Shown piece after piece: positions 27,864-36,717 of a stretch of 64,000 nucleotides of DNA (position 1 is the stretch's first letter; each line of letters opens with the position of its first letter). The stretch is taken from positions 2,852,001 to 2,916,000 of the forward strand of contig NZ_CP098480.1 in NCBI RefSeq assembly GCF_023702715.1. Reading direction: 5' to 3'. This DNA is from Acinetobacter sp. C32I. Its GTDB lineage: Bacteria > Pseudomonadota > Gammaproteobacteria > Pseudomonadales > Moraxellaceae. A program made the translations under genes and the position numbers. Under the pieces are notes generated by a model. That model was not told the DNA's origin and did not search any database. It was given only the letters and a program-made list of their open reading frames with translations.

Positions 27864-28559
27864 TTAGCCTTTCAAAAATTCTTCTCGATGTTGACGATAA
27901 GGTTCATCAAAAGGCACAAACATCTGCTCTTGTTTGGCTTCGTCAATCCATTGCTGTACCGATGGTAACGACAAGATTTTTTGCACATAGGCTTGGCTGG
28001 ATGCGGAGAGTGGCAGTTGATAGCATTCAAAACGCATCACTACAGGTGCATAGAATGCATCGGCAATACTAAATTCACCGCATAAAAAACTGTCTTCGCT
28101 CGGACGTTCAGACCAGATCTGATCAATTCGAGCCACATCGGCACGCAACTGTGCATGTTCGGCCCAGAGTTGTTTGCCAATATGACTTAGATCCGCTTCG
28201 ATATTCATCGGACACAGATTGCGTAGGCTTTGAAAGCTACTGTGCATTTCTGCGCTGATACAACGTGCTCTCGCCCGCAATGTTTTCTCTTGTGGCCACA
28301 AATCAAGTTCAGGATGCTGTTCCGCAATATACTCACAGATCGCCAAGCTATCCCAGACCACCAGTTCGCCATTCACAAGCGCAGGGACTTTACCCGTTGG
28401 GTTGAGCTTTAGGATCTCTGTTTTAAATTGGCTATCTGCTTCAAAGCTATCAAACCGAATCACATGCTCCTGAAAGGAAACCCCCGCTTGTGTGAGTAAA
28501 ATCCATGGACGCATCGACCATGTAGAATAATTTTTATTGCCAATAAAGAGTTGATACAT
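27864..28559 (-). CDS. Glutathione S-transferase family protein
   Basis: A 231-residue GST: a thioredoxin-like N-terminal domain (1-82) with a NKNYSTWSMRPWILL start in which a Ser or Tyr would activate glutathione, the cis-Pro region GKVPALVNGELVVWDSLAICEYI, and an all-alpha C-terminal domain. The stop lies 2 bases from where the next upstream gene's frame ends: dsbD ends at 28562, so the two form a dsbD-gst pair. The substrate is unknown. Confidence 0.88.
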   Translation of the reverse strand: MYQLFIGNKNYSTWSMRPWILLTQAGVSFQEHVIRFDSFEADSQFKTEILKLNPTGKVPALVNGELVVWDSLAICEYIAEQHPELDLWPQEKTLRARARCISAEMHSSFQSLRNLCPMNIEADLSHIGKQLWAEHAQLRADVARIDQIWSERPSEDSFLCGEFSIADAFYAPVVMRFECYQLPLSASSQAYVQKILSLPSVQQWIDEAKQEQMFVPFDEPYRQHREEFLKG

Positions 28560-28561
28560 TG

Positions 28562-30409
28562 TTATTGTTTCCCTTTAAATAAAGCCAGTTGTTGTAATAG
28601 CTCAGCTTTCTGGAATGCACCCGTTAAGCGTAGTGAGCGAATTTCTTGTTGTTGCTGATCTAAAAATAAATAGGTCGGTGGCCCTAAAATATCCCACTGC
28701 GCCAACAGTGCTTGATGGGAAGCATCATAATGGCTTAAATCCAGTTTAATCAGATAATAGCCCGACAATGCCTGCTGCACCTCTGCATCTTTTAGAATGC
28801 GATGCTCAATCGGCTGACAGGCCACACACCAGTCCGCATAGACATCAATCACAATGCCACGGTCTTTCGGTGCATTGGCAAGGATCTGTTGGAATTCATC
28901 TGCGGTTTGCGCCACATGCCATTCAGCCAATTGATCTGCCTGAACCGAACTGAGACTTTGAAAATGCTGATATTGATTAAAGGCCAGTGCTGGAATCGCT
29001 AAAATCAGTAACAGTGCATAGAGCCATTGCAACTTACTTTTCTGAGCAAACAGACGATAAGCCGCATAAATAATAAAGGCCAAACCGAGAACTAGGCTGA
29101 GAATTTGAATCGCGAGTTCTAGCAATAAAGGACGAATAAAATAAATGCTCAAGGCCAGCATTAAAAAGGCAAAAATCACCTTGATTTGATTCATCCAGTC
29201 ACCAGCTTTGGGTAAAGCTTTTGCCCCCAACACACTGGCGAGTAGCAATGGAATGCCCATGCCAAAGCCGAGAGTAAACAGCAACAGCGCACCTTGCCAT
29301 TGACTCTGTGTCTGTGAGATAAACAGTAACACCCCAGCCAAAGGTGCGGTCATACAAGGCCCAACCAACAGTGCAGAGATCATCCCCATCACACTGGCAC
29401 CGACCAAAGTACCGCCTTTTTGATTGGACTGCAGTTGGTCCAGTCGATTGACCCAATTCTGTGGCAATTTCAACTCGAACAAGCCAAATAGATTGAGTGC
29501 AAACACCACAAACAATAAGCTAAACGCAATCAAGGTGGCGGGTTGTTGTAACCAACGCTGGAAATTCAGCCCTGCTGCCGAAGCAATCAAACCTAATACC
29601 GCATAGACCAAGGCCATACTCACGACAAAAGTCAGTGCAATCGACCAAGCCTTGACGCCTTTATTGTCACGTACAATTAATGAAGTCAGAATCGGTAACA
29701 TTGGTAAGGAACATGGCGTAAATGCCAATAAAATCCCTAAACCCAAGAACAGTAAAAGACTATAGGCCAAGGAATGCTGTTCCAGCGCACTTGACCATTT
29801 TTGGTCTTGTGCCATCACGCCTGCATTATTTGAATTTGAGCTTTGTGCAGTTGGCTCAGCTCCTTCATCATTGCTTGCCGTTTGGGTATTTAAAGCTTGA
29901 GATGAACGTGCGACATCTAAAAAGCTTTTTTGGGTATTTGTACTGATATTCTGAGCACTAATTAGACCATCGGCATCGGTTTGGAATTCGATATTCTGTG
30001 GTGGATAGCAGATCCGGTCTTTGGCACACCCCTGCCAAGTGACACGATAATGCTGCGAGGCTTGGGTTGGAATACTAAATTCGGCTTGTTGATAATAGAC
30101 TTGGCTGTGGCCATAGTTCTCATCATACTGCTCGACTGCTTTCGGTAAAGTCAGCGCAACGGGCTGATTACCCTGCTGGACCTCAAACTTATGCTGATAA
30201 AGATAATAATTCGGCTGAATCGACCAATGTAAACGTGCCTGATTGGGCTGTGTTGATTCAACCGTAAATGCAAAAGCCTGTTCAGGACTCAGCAACGGCG
30301 CGGATGAATTTTCTTGGGCGTAAGTCAGAGACCCACATAACAACAATAAAGTCCCGAGAAAGTAACGCATCAGCGAGAAAGATCTCCCCACCTGAACAGA
30401 CATTTTCAT
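28562..30409 (-). CDS. dsbD: Thiol:disulfide interchange protein DsbD
   Basis: Carries electrons from cytosolic thioredoxin across the inner membrane to periplasmic partners such as DsbC. The 615-residue product has three parts: an N-terminal periplasmic domain with a Cys pair in WQGCAKDRICYPP; eight membrane helices with the redox pair in FTPCSLPML and VGPCMTAPL; and a C-terminal thioredoxin-like domain with WCVAC. A signal peptide is visible (LGTLLLLCGSLTYAQ). I chose the ATG at 30409, preceded by GAGAGAA, over the ATG at 30445, which lacks a ribosome site. dsbB is also in the window (54184). Confidence 0.95.
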   Translation of the reverse strand: MKMSVQVGRSFSLMRYFLGTLLLLCGSLTYAQENSSAPLLSPEQAFAFTVESTQPNQARLHWSIQPNYYLYQHKFEVQQGNQPVALTLPKAVEQYDENYGHSQVYYQQAEFSIPTQASQHYRVTWQGCAKDRICYPPQNIEFQTDADGLISAQNISTNTQKSFLDVARSSQALNTQTASNDEGAEPTAQSSNSNNAGVMAQDQKWSSALEQHSLAYSLLLFLGLGILLAFTPCSLPMLPILTSLIVRDNKGVKAWSIALTFVVSMALVYAVLGLIASAAGLNFQRWLQQPATLIAFSLLFVVFALNLFGLFELKLPQNWVNRLDQLQSNQKGGTLVGASVMGMISALLVGPCMTAPLAGVLLFISQTQSQWQGALLLFTLGFGMGIPLLLASVLGAKALPKAGDWMNQIKVIFAFLMLALSIYFIRPLLLELAIQILSLVLGLAFIIYAAYRLFAQKSKLQWLYALLLILAIPALAFNQYQHFQSLSSVQADQLAEWHVAQTADEFQQILANAPKDRGIVIDVYADWCVACQPIEHRILKDAEVQQALSGYYLIKLDLSHYDASHQALLAQWDILGPPTYLFLDQQQQEIRSLRLTGAFQKAELLQQLALFKGKQ

Positions 30410-30486
30410 GATTCTCTCACTACGACCTGCCTGAAGCTCCCCCATTCATATAGAAATGGATTTAAGTGCATTCAGGCGGTTTGTTC

Positions 30487-31254
30487 TTAGAATAAAACCG
30501 ATACGCCGAAGCCACCGTTATAACTTTTTTGATCGCCATTCAGGTCAACACCAATGCTGGCATCCAATTGCGTGCGATTATTCAAAGCATAAATCAGACC
30601 TGTACCGAGACCATATTCATAGTCTTGGCTCTCGGCTTTACGATAAACAAACTCTGAATAACCCGATAATTTACCAGCAATTTTATAATCTATGGTTGGA
30701 ATCGCAGTCACAGCCCAGTCACTGTTTTGCGCTTCATAACGCATGGTGATCGACGTACCGATCAGATCGCTAAACTCATACGCGACAGCAGAAGTGAGGC
30801 TATAGATATCATCATGGTTGGTGAATTCATCATTGCCGGTTGCAATAATGGCTTCAGCCAACAAGGCCATGGATAAACGATCATCTTTTAAATCAATGGC
30901 TTTTTTCAAACCAATGCTGACATCGCCCAGACCATTGGTCTCTTTTTTCGTGCCTGCACGTTTGTATTGCTGCCATACTGGACCCTGCCAACCCAATTGC
31001 AATTCCAAGCCATCGGCCAAGCCAGTACGCAATAACATGTCACCATTCAGGGTTAAAGTCTTGTCTTTAACACCATCGACCTTACCTTCTTGATAGCTGA
31101 CACTCGGCAAACTTTGCTCCCATGCCAACTGTCCTACAGGAGTAATCCCTGTGCCCATACCCGCACCAGGGCGGTCAAAAGAAAAATCCGCCGCAAAAGC
31201 GGTCGTGGTCAGCGTTGATGCAGCAATCAAGCTCAATGTTTGTAATGTTTTCAT
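30487..31254 (-). CDS. Outer-membrane beta-barrel protein (transporter / Phenol_MetA_deg type)
   Basis: A 255-residue exported protein: signal peptide (MKTLQTLSLIAASTLTTTAFA), then alternating-strand sequence closing in a C-terminal Phe (GFGVSVLF), the outer-membrane signature. The start FSFDRPGAGMGTGITPVGQLAWEQ resembles the MetA-pathway phenol degradation/transporter family. I chose the ATG at 31254 because GAGGAAT precedes it; the longer frame reads through the neighbouring gene's end. No catabolic genes are nearby, so the cargo is unknown. Confidence 0.82.
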   Translation of the reverse strand: MKTLQTLSLIAASTLTTTAFAADFSFDRPGAGMGTGITPVGQLAWEQSLPSVSYQEGKVDGVKDKTLTLNGDMLLRTGLADGLELQLGWQGPVWQQYKRAGTKKETNGLGDVSIGLKKAIDLKDDRLSMALLAEAIIATGNDEFTNHDDIYSLTSAVAYEFSDLIGTSITMRYEAQNSDWAVTAIPTIDYKIAGKLSGYSEFVYRKAESQDYEYGLGTGLIYALNNRTQLDASIGVDLNGDQKSYNGGFGVSVLF

Positions 31255-31286
31255 TCTATTCCTCATTCTATTTCTAATGGCTTGGC

Positions 31287-31832
31287 TTATGCGCTGAGCT
31301 CTTTTGACATTTTTGCACCATGCTGGCGTAGCAATTCCAGTGTTGCACGCTCTTCTGGCAATGACTCTGACCAATCAATTTCATCAAATTCACAATCAAA
31401 GAATAACTGGCTGATTGAAGATAAAATGGTGAGACCTTCTTCGTCACGGGTATTCGGGTCTACTTTTTCATCAAGTAAACGTTGTACTACAGGTACGCAG
31501 GCAGAACTTGCCGCATCCCAAAGCGGGCCATAAAACTCTTCTGCATCCCATAAATGTAAATTGGCTTTGGCTTGAATAAGCGCATCTAAAATATCAAGAT
31601 AGACTTTAAGCTCTTGTTGCTTTTGTTCTGCGCTCAATGGTTTACCCGCTTCATAAGCTTCGCAGATTTGTTCCCACCATGCGAATAAGCCATCACAAAT
31701 CAAAGAAACGGGTGGGCCTTGTTCAGGGTCAATAAAATTCGGGTCGAGTCCTTCAGCAAGTAAAGACTGCACTTGGTCCAAATTGAGTTGTTGTATGGCT
31801 TGCACCAAGGCCTGCTGTTGCTTATTTAACAT
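31287..31832 (-). CDS. Ankyrin-repeat protein
   Basis: A 181-residue cytosolic protein with weak ankyrin-like repeats: ALVQAIQQLNLDQVQSLLAEGLDPNF near the start and PVVQRLLDEKVDPNTRDEEGLTIL toward the end, separated by a longer acidic helical segment. The end LELLRQHGAKM is a third partial repeat. It probably mediates a protein contact. The partner is unknown. It is 32 bases upstream of the outer-membrane barrel gene in the same direction. Confidence 0.8.
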   Translation of the reverse strand: MLNKQQQALVQAIQQLNLDQVQSLLAEGLDPNFIDPEQGPPVSLICDGLFAWWEQICEAYEAGKPLSAEQKQQELKVYLDILDALIQAKANLHLWDAEEFYGPLWDAASSACVPVVQRLLDEKVDPNTRDEEGLTILSSISQLFFDCEFDEIDWSESLPEERATLELLRQHGAKMSKELSA

Positions 31833-31930
31833 GACCAATTCTCACAATATTTTTTAATGCGTCTATTATGCCGAATATCCTGACAGGATTTTATAAAAGC
31901 ATCTAAAAAATCATGTATAAATTTGATACA

Positions 31931-31968
31931 CGCATAAAAAAAGCCCCAAACAGGGCTTTTTTTATGCG
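31931..31968 (-). terminator. Long intrinsic terminator after the HPF-like gene
   Basis: A perfect 16-bp stem (CGCATAAAAAAAGCCC / GGGCTTTTTTTATGCG) with a 6-base loop lies 8 bases beyond the stop at 31976. The stem contains the U-tract on both strands. Confidence 0.92.
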
Positions 31969-31975
31969 TCGATTT

Positions 31976-32350
31976 TTACGCTTCATCATCCACTTTTACA
32001 TCGTCATCTACATCGACATATTCGGGTAAGCCACCACGGTGGTGTTCTTTTTTCTCATACAGATGCTCCAAACTACGTTTCAGTTTATCAATTGCACCAT
32101 GAATCGAGTTATCAATATTTGCTGCTTTGTGTGTCACTGCGACAGGTTTCATTCCTGCTGGACGAGCCTCAATCATACAACGTTTGTCATGATCGCCCGT
32201 TTTATCCCCGTTCTCATCACTAATATGAACCGAAAAATGTGTAATACGCTCGCTATAACGTTGAAATTCTTGTGTAAGTTCTGCACGAACATAACTGATT
32301 AAGCGTTCACTACCTTGAATGTTTTTATCTGTACGGATTTCAATATTCAT
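31976..32350 (-). CDS. HPF/RaiA-family ribosome-associated protein
   Basis: A 124-residue protein with the beta-alpha-beta-beta-beta-alpha fold of ribosome hibernation factors: MNIEIRTDKNIQGSERLISYVRAEL at the start and NIDNSIHGAIDKLKRSLEHLYEKK as the last helix. A short acidic tail (EYVDVDDDVKVDDEA) follows instead of the long-HPF dimer domain. It probably binds the 30S decoding region in stress or stationary phase. AGAGAGGAAG gives a strong ribosome site. Confidence 0.82.
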   Translation of the reverse strand: MNIEIRTDKNIQGSERLISYVRAELTQEFQRYSERITHFSVHISDENGDKTGDHDKRCMIEARPAGMKPVAVTHKAANIDNSIHGAIDKLKRSLEHLYEKKEHHRGGLPEYVDVDDDVKVDDEA

Positions 32351-32720
32351 AAATATCTTCCTCTCTTATCTGTGAGACGGTGCTACAAAATTTTCTTATC
32401 TGGCACACTTTGAGCATGCAATCATTCAGTGCAGTTGTATATTCTGATTATGTAAATACCTGTTGTCTCCTCGCTTTGCATCTGTTGCTTTTCAGTATGT
32501 AAGAAGATCTTCTATAGTTCCAATATCTGACTTTCCTCTGAAATATGCAAGCTGATTTTTGACATTTTGATGAAATCTTCAACAAAAAGATGACTAACTT
32601 GAACGTCCTTTTAGACAGCTTCTGGCATATACAATTCTTTTGTTCATTTGGTCAAATTTGGCTTTATTTTTGCTTAATACCTTGTATCCTTTACACGCCT
32701 TTTGGGGGGAGATTTTTTAA
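32351..32720. other. Divergent promoter region, no gene
   Basis: An AT-rich stretch between the HPF-like gene and the Tsx-type porin. I see no reading frame, no strong dyad and no terminator. A very G-rich ribosome site (GGGGGGAGA, 32704-32712) precedes the porin start and suggests high expression of that gene. Confidence 0.5.
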
Positions 32721-33446
32721 ATGCAATTGAAGCAACTTGCAGCAACATGTTTATTGGTATCTACAGCAGCTTTCACTCAAGCGAAGCCGATTTGGCAAGA
32801 TTTCAGCTTGACTGGTTTGTATGGCGAGAACTACGAAGTTGTTGATGAAAAGCAAACAACCATCACGGTTGAATATGCGGCAAAAGTTAAATACGCCGAT
32901 GTATTTTTCTTTATGGACCGTATGCGTGGCAGCGATGACCACAAAAGCACTTATTTCGAGCTTTCTCCACGTTTAAGCTTGGGTGAAATTTCAGGTCAAA
33001 AACTTGCGTTTGGTCCAATCAAAGATGTGTTGATCTCAACCACTTGGGAAAGCAACAATGATGACTTCGCTAGTTTTGACAACTTCTTGTATGGTGTAGG
33101 TTTCGATCTCGCGATTCCATATTTCCAGTATGCGAATGTAAACTTCTATCGCGCTAACAACGAAAATACTGCTGATGACTATCAAATGACGATTGCTTAT
33201 GCATTGCCATTTAAAGTATCAAACGAAGATTTCTTGGTGGATGGTTTCCTTGACTGGTCGACAGGTGAAAAAGATCACGCCAGTGAACTCAACTGGACCA
33301 CACAATACAAGTGGAACTTGGGTAAACACATTTCACCAGACACTCGCCTCTATTTAGGTGTTGAGCATTCTGTTTGGAATAACAAATTTGGTATGAAAAA
33401 CCGTGACGAAAACAACGTCAGCGCTTTGATCAAATACCATTTCTAA
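32721..33446 (+). CDS. Outer-membrane channel of the Tsx/OmpK family
   Basis: A 241-residue outer-membrane protein. Signal peptide MQLKQLAATCLLVSTAAFTQA, cleaved before KPIWQDFSLTGLYGENYEV, the recognisable Tsx/OmpK start. FFFMDRMRG and ELSPRLSLG are family motifs, and the C-terminal ALIKYHF ends in Phe as barrel proteins do. Tsx proteins pass nucleosides; OmpK is the vibrio relative. The cargo here is unproven. A strong terminator follows. Confidence 0.87.
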   Translation: MQLKQLAATCLLVSTAAFTQAKPIWQDFSLTGLYGENYEVVDEKQTTITVEYAAKVKYADVFFFMDRMRGSDDHKSTYFELSPRLSLGEISGQKLAFGPIKDVLISTTWESNNDDFASFDNFLYGVGFDLAIPYFQYANVNFYRANNENTADDYQMTIAYALPFKVSNEDFLVDGFLDWSTGEKDHASELNWTTQYKWNLGKHISPDTRLYLGVEHSVWNNKFGMKNRDENNVSALIKYHF

Positions 33447-33463
33447 TCTGATTAGAATGTTAA

Positions 33464-33492
33464 AAAACAGCAAGGATTTCCTTGCTGTTTTT
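33464..33492 (+). terminator. Terminator after the Tsx/OmpK gene
   Basis: AAAACAGCAAGG-ATTT-CCTTGCTGTTTT is a 12-bp stem followed by T, 18 bases beyond the stop. Confidence 0.9.
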
Positions 33493-33581
33493 GTTGGTAT
33501 CACCGAATATAAATGCCTGTTGATCTTTTATCCGATCAGCATCATATCGGTTTATTTTGTCCAATTTGATGACCTGCACAT

Positions 33582-34145
33582 ATGTCTGAACATCTTGCGC
33601 TTACTGCTTCAGTTTTAGCCGCACATTTCCACATGCGTTTTGCCACAGTCGATGACCTCGAACAAATCCTCGCGATCTATAATGCAGAGATCCTGAATGG
33701 CACAGCAAATTGGAATGATCATGCGGTTTCCTTAACAGATTATCAGCAACGTTTTCACGGCATGCAGCAACAGCACTTCCCCATGATCGTGGTCGAAGAC
33801 TTGAATAGCCATCAAATCGCTGGTTATGCCTATTACACTGCATTTCGAAGCATCAGTGGTTATCGCCAAAGCATTGAACATTCTGTTTTTGTTGATCCAA
33901 GCCACGCTCGCCAAGGTCTGGGAAAAGCCCTGATGCAACAACTGATCCATCTGGCCAAACAGCAAAACATGCATATCATGGTGGCTGCGATTGATAGTGA
34001 AAATAAGGGTTCAATCGTGCTACATGAACAGCTTGGCTTTATTCAAACAGGTTATATGCCTCAAGTGGGACAAAAGTTTGGGACATGGCGAGATTTGGTC
34101 TGGATGCAACTGCAACTGCAACTGCAACTCACAGAATCTCAATAA
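33582..34145 (+). CDS. GNAT acetyltransferase of the phosphinothricin (PAT) type
   Basis: A 187-residue acetyltransferase. The start of the domain, MRFATVDDLEQILAIYNAEILNGTANW, and the middle SGYRQSIEHSVFVDPSHARQGLGKALM (acetyl-CoA loop) are typical of PAT/Bar-like enzymes; GTWRDLVWMQ closes it. Members acetylate methionine sulfone or sulfoximine, or phosphinothricin. M1 or M18 could be the start. The last codons are a hexamer repeat, (TGCAAC) four times at 34105-34128, giving LQLQLQLQ. Confidence 0.87.
   Translation: MSEHLALTASVLAAHFHMRFATVDDLEQILAIYNAEILNGTANWNDHAVSLTDYQQRFHGMQQQHFPMIVVEDLNSHQIAGYAYYTAFRSISGYRQSIEHSVFVDPSHARQGLGKALMQQLIHLAKQQNMHIMVAAIDSENKGSIVLHEQLGFIQTGYMPQVGQKFGTWRDLVWMQLQLQLQLTESQ
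34105..34128 (+). repeat. Hexanucleotide repeat (TGCAAC)x4 in the PAT gene
   Basis: Four exact tandem copies of TGCAAC lie within the 3' end of the acetyltransferase gene. Copy changes would keep the frame and only lengthen or shorten the Leu-Gln tail. Confidence 0.9.
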
Positions 34146-34226
34146 AAAGCTCACTTTTACCCTACTGTCCTACGACTGAATTGTGGCTTAGAATGAAAGC
34201 AATACTTGATTTCAAAAATAGCCAAA

Positions 34227-34967
34227 ATGATTAAAACATCTCAACTCGGTCTGTGCCTTTCCATCGCAATCGCTTCAAGCGCGAGCTTTGCCGAATTTTC
34301 TTTTGAGCAAGAATTACAACAAGGCTGCACCAAAGTAAAACAATATGCGCAAGCAGGTAAAAAGTTTTACGATCAAAAGCAATATCTCAAAGCCGCCAAT
34401 CAATTTGAAGATCAAGCTGCATGGGCACATTTCTGTCAGCTTAATGCAGATGAAAGTGGTATTCAGGTCAGTGACCGAGAGATTGAAATCGCTAACAATA
34501 ATGTCGGGTTAAGCTATGCCAAACTAGGCAAACCGCAATGGGCCAGAGTCTGGTTTCTCAGAGATAAAGACTCAAAAACCAGTCAATACAACTTAAAACA
34601 GCTCCCTAAACCAAAACTATCTTCGGATCTACAAGGCACTTATGTCCGAGCCAATGGTTTTGGGCAATGGGATTACCTCAAGGTCAGTAAAAAGCAGAAT
34701 CAATATGCGATTGCATTTGATGGTTATTACTTCGGACTACGTGGCTTAATCTATGGACCCAATATGGGTCAGTTTGAAACCAGCATGCCAATCAAGTCAA
34801 AACAAGCCAGCTATCGCTATGAGGACTGTCAGATCAAACTGCAATTCGCCAATGACCCGAATCTAGGTCAAAAAATTGAAGTTGAGCAACACAATGGTGA
34901 GTCCTCGTGTGGCTTTGGACACAATGTCTATGCAGGTGGCACGTTTTATAAGGTTGAAGACAAATAA
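34227..34967 (+). CDS. Exported TPR-like protein of unknown function
   Basis: A 246-residue protein from the ATG at 34227; a TTG at 34206 is also open. A signal peptide (MIKTSQLGLCLSIAIASSASFA) is followed by a helical region, about residues 30-110, with the look of TPR repeats (YAQAGKKFYDQKQYLKAANQFEDQAAW; NNNVGLSYAKLGKPQWARVWF). The C-terminal half is strand-rich (LQGTYVRANGFGQWDYLKVSKK ...). I do not recognise the family. It is likely periplasmic and a single gene. Confidence 0.7.
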   Translation: MIKTSQLGLCLSIAIASSASFAEFSFEQELQQGCTKVKQYAQAGKKFYDQKQYLKAANQFEDQAAWAHFCQLNADESGIQVSDREIEIANNNVGLSYAKLGKPQWARVWFLRDKDSKTSQYNLKQLPKPKLSSDLQGTYVRANGFGQWDYLKVSKKQNQYAIAFDGYYFGLRGLIYGPNMGQFETSMPIKSKQASYRYEDCQIKLQFANDPNLGQKIEVEQHNGESSCGFGHNVYAGGTFYKVEDK

Positions 34968-35020
34968 ATCTAGGCTAACCATTTAATGTTCTAAATTGCA
35001 TTTTCCCAACACTCACTATC

Positions 35021-35121
35021 GTGACAGGCGACATGGATGTCGCCATGTTCGACTACGGTCACAAGGACGTACCGTTAGTCGAACAAAGGATTTTTGCCTA
35101 CTTTTGATCCTTCAAAAGTAG
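35021..35121. repeat. Three-hairpin intergenic repeat, copy 1
   Basis: Three consecutive hairpins: 35027-35044 (GGCGACA/TGTCGCC), 35047-35084 (GTTCGACTA/TAGTCGAAC with an inner CGGT/ACCG), and 35098-35121 (CTACTTTTGA/TCAAAAGTAG, loop TCCT). AAAGGATTTTTG joins the last two. The copy at 59022-59120 keeps the spacing and pairing while the stem bases differ. It lies between the TPR-like gene and urtE, which are convergent. Confidence 0.85.
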
Positions 35122-35181
35122 GGTACATCATAAAGATAGATTACTAAAAACACAGATAAAGCAACAATTAGCCAAGAAAGA

Positions 35182-35880
35182 CTAAATCGCCACTAACTCC
35201 CGAATCCCCTTCTCAGGCATCTCCTCCCCCCGCCCCTGCGCAATCACTTGCCCACGTGCCATCACGGTATACGCATCTGCCAACTCTTCAGCAAAATCAT
35301 AAAACTGCTCAACCAAAATAATCGCCATTTCGCCTTGATCTGCCAATTTACGAATCACCCGACCAATATCTTTAATAATCGAGGGCTGAATCCCTTCAGT
35401 CGGTTCATCCAGAATTAATACGCTTGGTTCTGAGGCCAACGCTCGGGCAATCGCAAGCTGTTGTTGCTGACCACCCGATAAATCTCCGCCACGGCGATGT
35501 TTCATTTCATCCAACACAGGGAAAATTTCATATAAATGGCTTGGCACCTTACGGGTCTTGGCCCCTGAAAATTTGGCCATGCCAATTAAAATATTTTCCT
35601 CTACGGTTAAAGTCGAAAAGATATCACGCCCTTGCGGCACATAGGCCAAACCTGCACGCACCCGTTGTTCAGGGGACATTTTGGCGATGTCTTTGCCATC
35701 TAACAAAATCTGTCCTGATTTAATCGGTAGTATCCCCATCAGGCATTTCAGTAAGGTGGTTTTGCCCACACCATTACGACCCAGTACCACACTACATTCA
35801 CCCACAGGCGCATTAAAAGACACATCACGCAGAATATGACTGCCACCATAGAACTGATTAATTTGTTTCACTTCTAACAT
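35182..35880 (-). CDS. urtE: Urea ABC transporter, ATP-binding subunit UrtE
   Basis: One of two ATPases of the high-affinity urea importer. It has 232 residues: Walker A GRNGVGKTT, signature LSGGQQQQLAIARAL, and Walker B LILDEPTEGIQPS. The latter is the typical UrtE/LivF-type wording. It is the last gene of urtA-B-C-D-E, starting 9 bases after urtD. No urease genes lie in the window. Confidence 0.95.
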   Translation of the reverse strand: MLEVKQINQFYGGSHILRDVSFNAPVGECSVVLGRNGVGKTTLLKCLMGILPIKSGQILLDGKDIAKMSPEQRVRAGLAYVPQGRDIFSTLTVEENILIGMAKFSGAKTRKVPSHLYEIFPVLDEMKHRRGGDLSGGQQQQLAIARALASEPSVLILDEPTEGIQPSIIKDIGRVIRKLADQGEMAIILVEQFYDFAEELADAYTVMARGQVIAQGRGEEMPEKGIRELVAI

Positions 35881-35889
35881 GTGCCTCTC

Positions 35890-36717
35890 CTAACGTCCTA
35901 AATACTTTTCAATCACATCTTCATTGGCCTGAACTTCTGCCAATGTGCCCTCAGCCAAGATCGCCCCTTGCGCCAGTACCGTGACTTTTTCACTGATGGT
36001 GTCAATAAAACTCATGTCATGTTCGACCACCACAAGGGTGTGATTTTTTTTCAGCTCCAGACACAGTTCAGCCGTGCGTTCGGTTTCAGCATCGGTCATG
36101 CCTGCAACAGGCTCATCCAATAAAATCAACTTCGGTCGTTGCATCAGCAACATGCCAATTTCTAACCACTGCTTTTGCCCATGCGACAGTAAGCCCGCTG
36201 GCTTGTGTACAAACTCCTTTAAACGAATCTGTTCCAGACTTTCATCCAAAGCTAATTGCGCTTCTGGGTCTAAACGCGAAAAGAAGCTTTTCTTCACCCG
36301 TTTATCTCGTGGTGCTGCCAACAGTAGATTTTCCATGACAGTAAAATTTTCAAATACCGTTGGTTTTTGGAATTTTCGACCGATGCCCGCTTCGGCAATT
36401 TGCTCGGTACTCATTTTGGCAAGATCATAGTTTTGCCCAAAAAATGCTGTGCCTGTGGTTGGACGCGTTTTACCTGTAATCACATCCATCAAGGTGGTTT
36501 TCCCCGCACCATTTGGCCCGATGATGCAGCGTAATTCACCCTCGGCAATGTACAACGACAAATCATTGAGGGCTCGAAATGAGTCAAACCAGACACTGAC
36601 TTTTTCCAGATATAAGGCAATACCATGGCTAAAATCCGCACCTTGCGGCTTGGCACGACCATAGCCCTCACCCAGTTGACCGCCATGTTGAGCTGAGTCT
36701 ATTAATACATCACTCAT
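35890..36717 (-). CDS. urtD: Urea ABC transporter, ATP-binding subunit UrtD
   Basis: The second ATPase of the urea importer, 275 residues. Walker A is GPNGAGKTT, followed by the LivG-like insertion GIGRKFQKPTVFENFTVMENLLLA; the signature is LSHGQKQWLEIGMLL, the UrtD variant; Walker B is LILLDEPVAGM. Its start abuts the urtC stop with no spacer. It pairs with UrtE. Confidence 0.95.
   Translation of the reverse strand: MSDVLIDSAQHGGQLGEGYGRAKPQGADFSHGIALYLEKVSVWFDSFRALNDLSLYIAEGELRCIIGPNGAGKTTLMDVITGKTRPTTGTAFFGQNYDLAKMSTEQIAEAGIGRKFQKPTVFENFTVMENLLLAAPRDKRVKKSFFSRLDPEAQLALDESLEQIRLKEFVHKPAGLLSHGQKQWLEIGMLLMQRPKLILLDEPVAGMTDAETERTAELCLELKKNHTLVVVEHDMSFIDTISEKVTVLAQGAILAEGTLAEVQANEDVIEKYLGR

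Noticed and set aside
34105..34128. CRISPR-like or phase-variable repeat
   Set aside because: Six-base tandem units without spacers; copy change does not shift the frame, so on/off switching is not expected.
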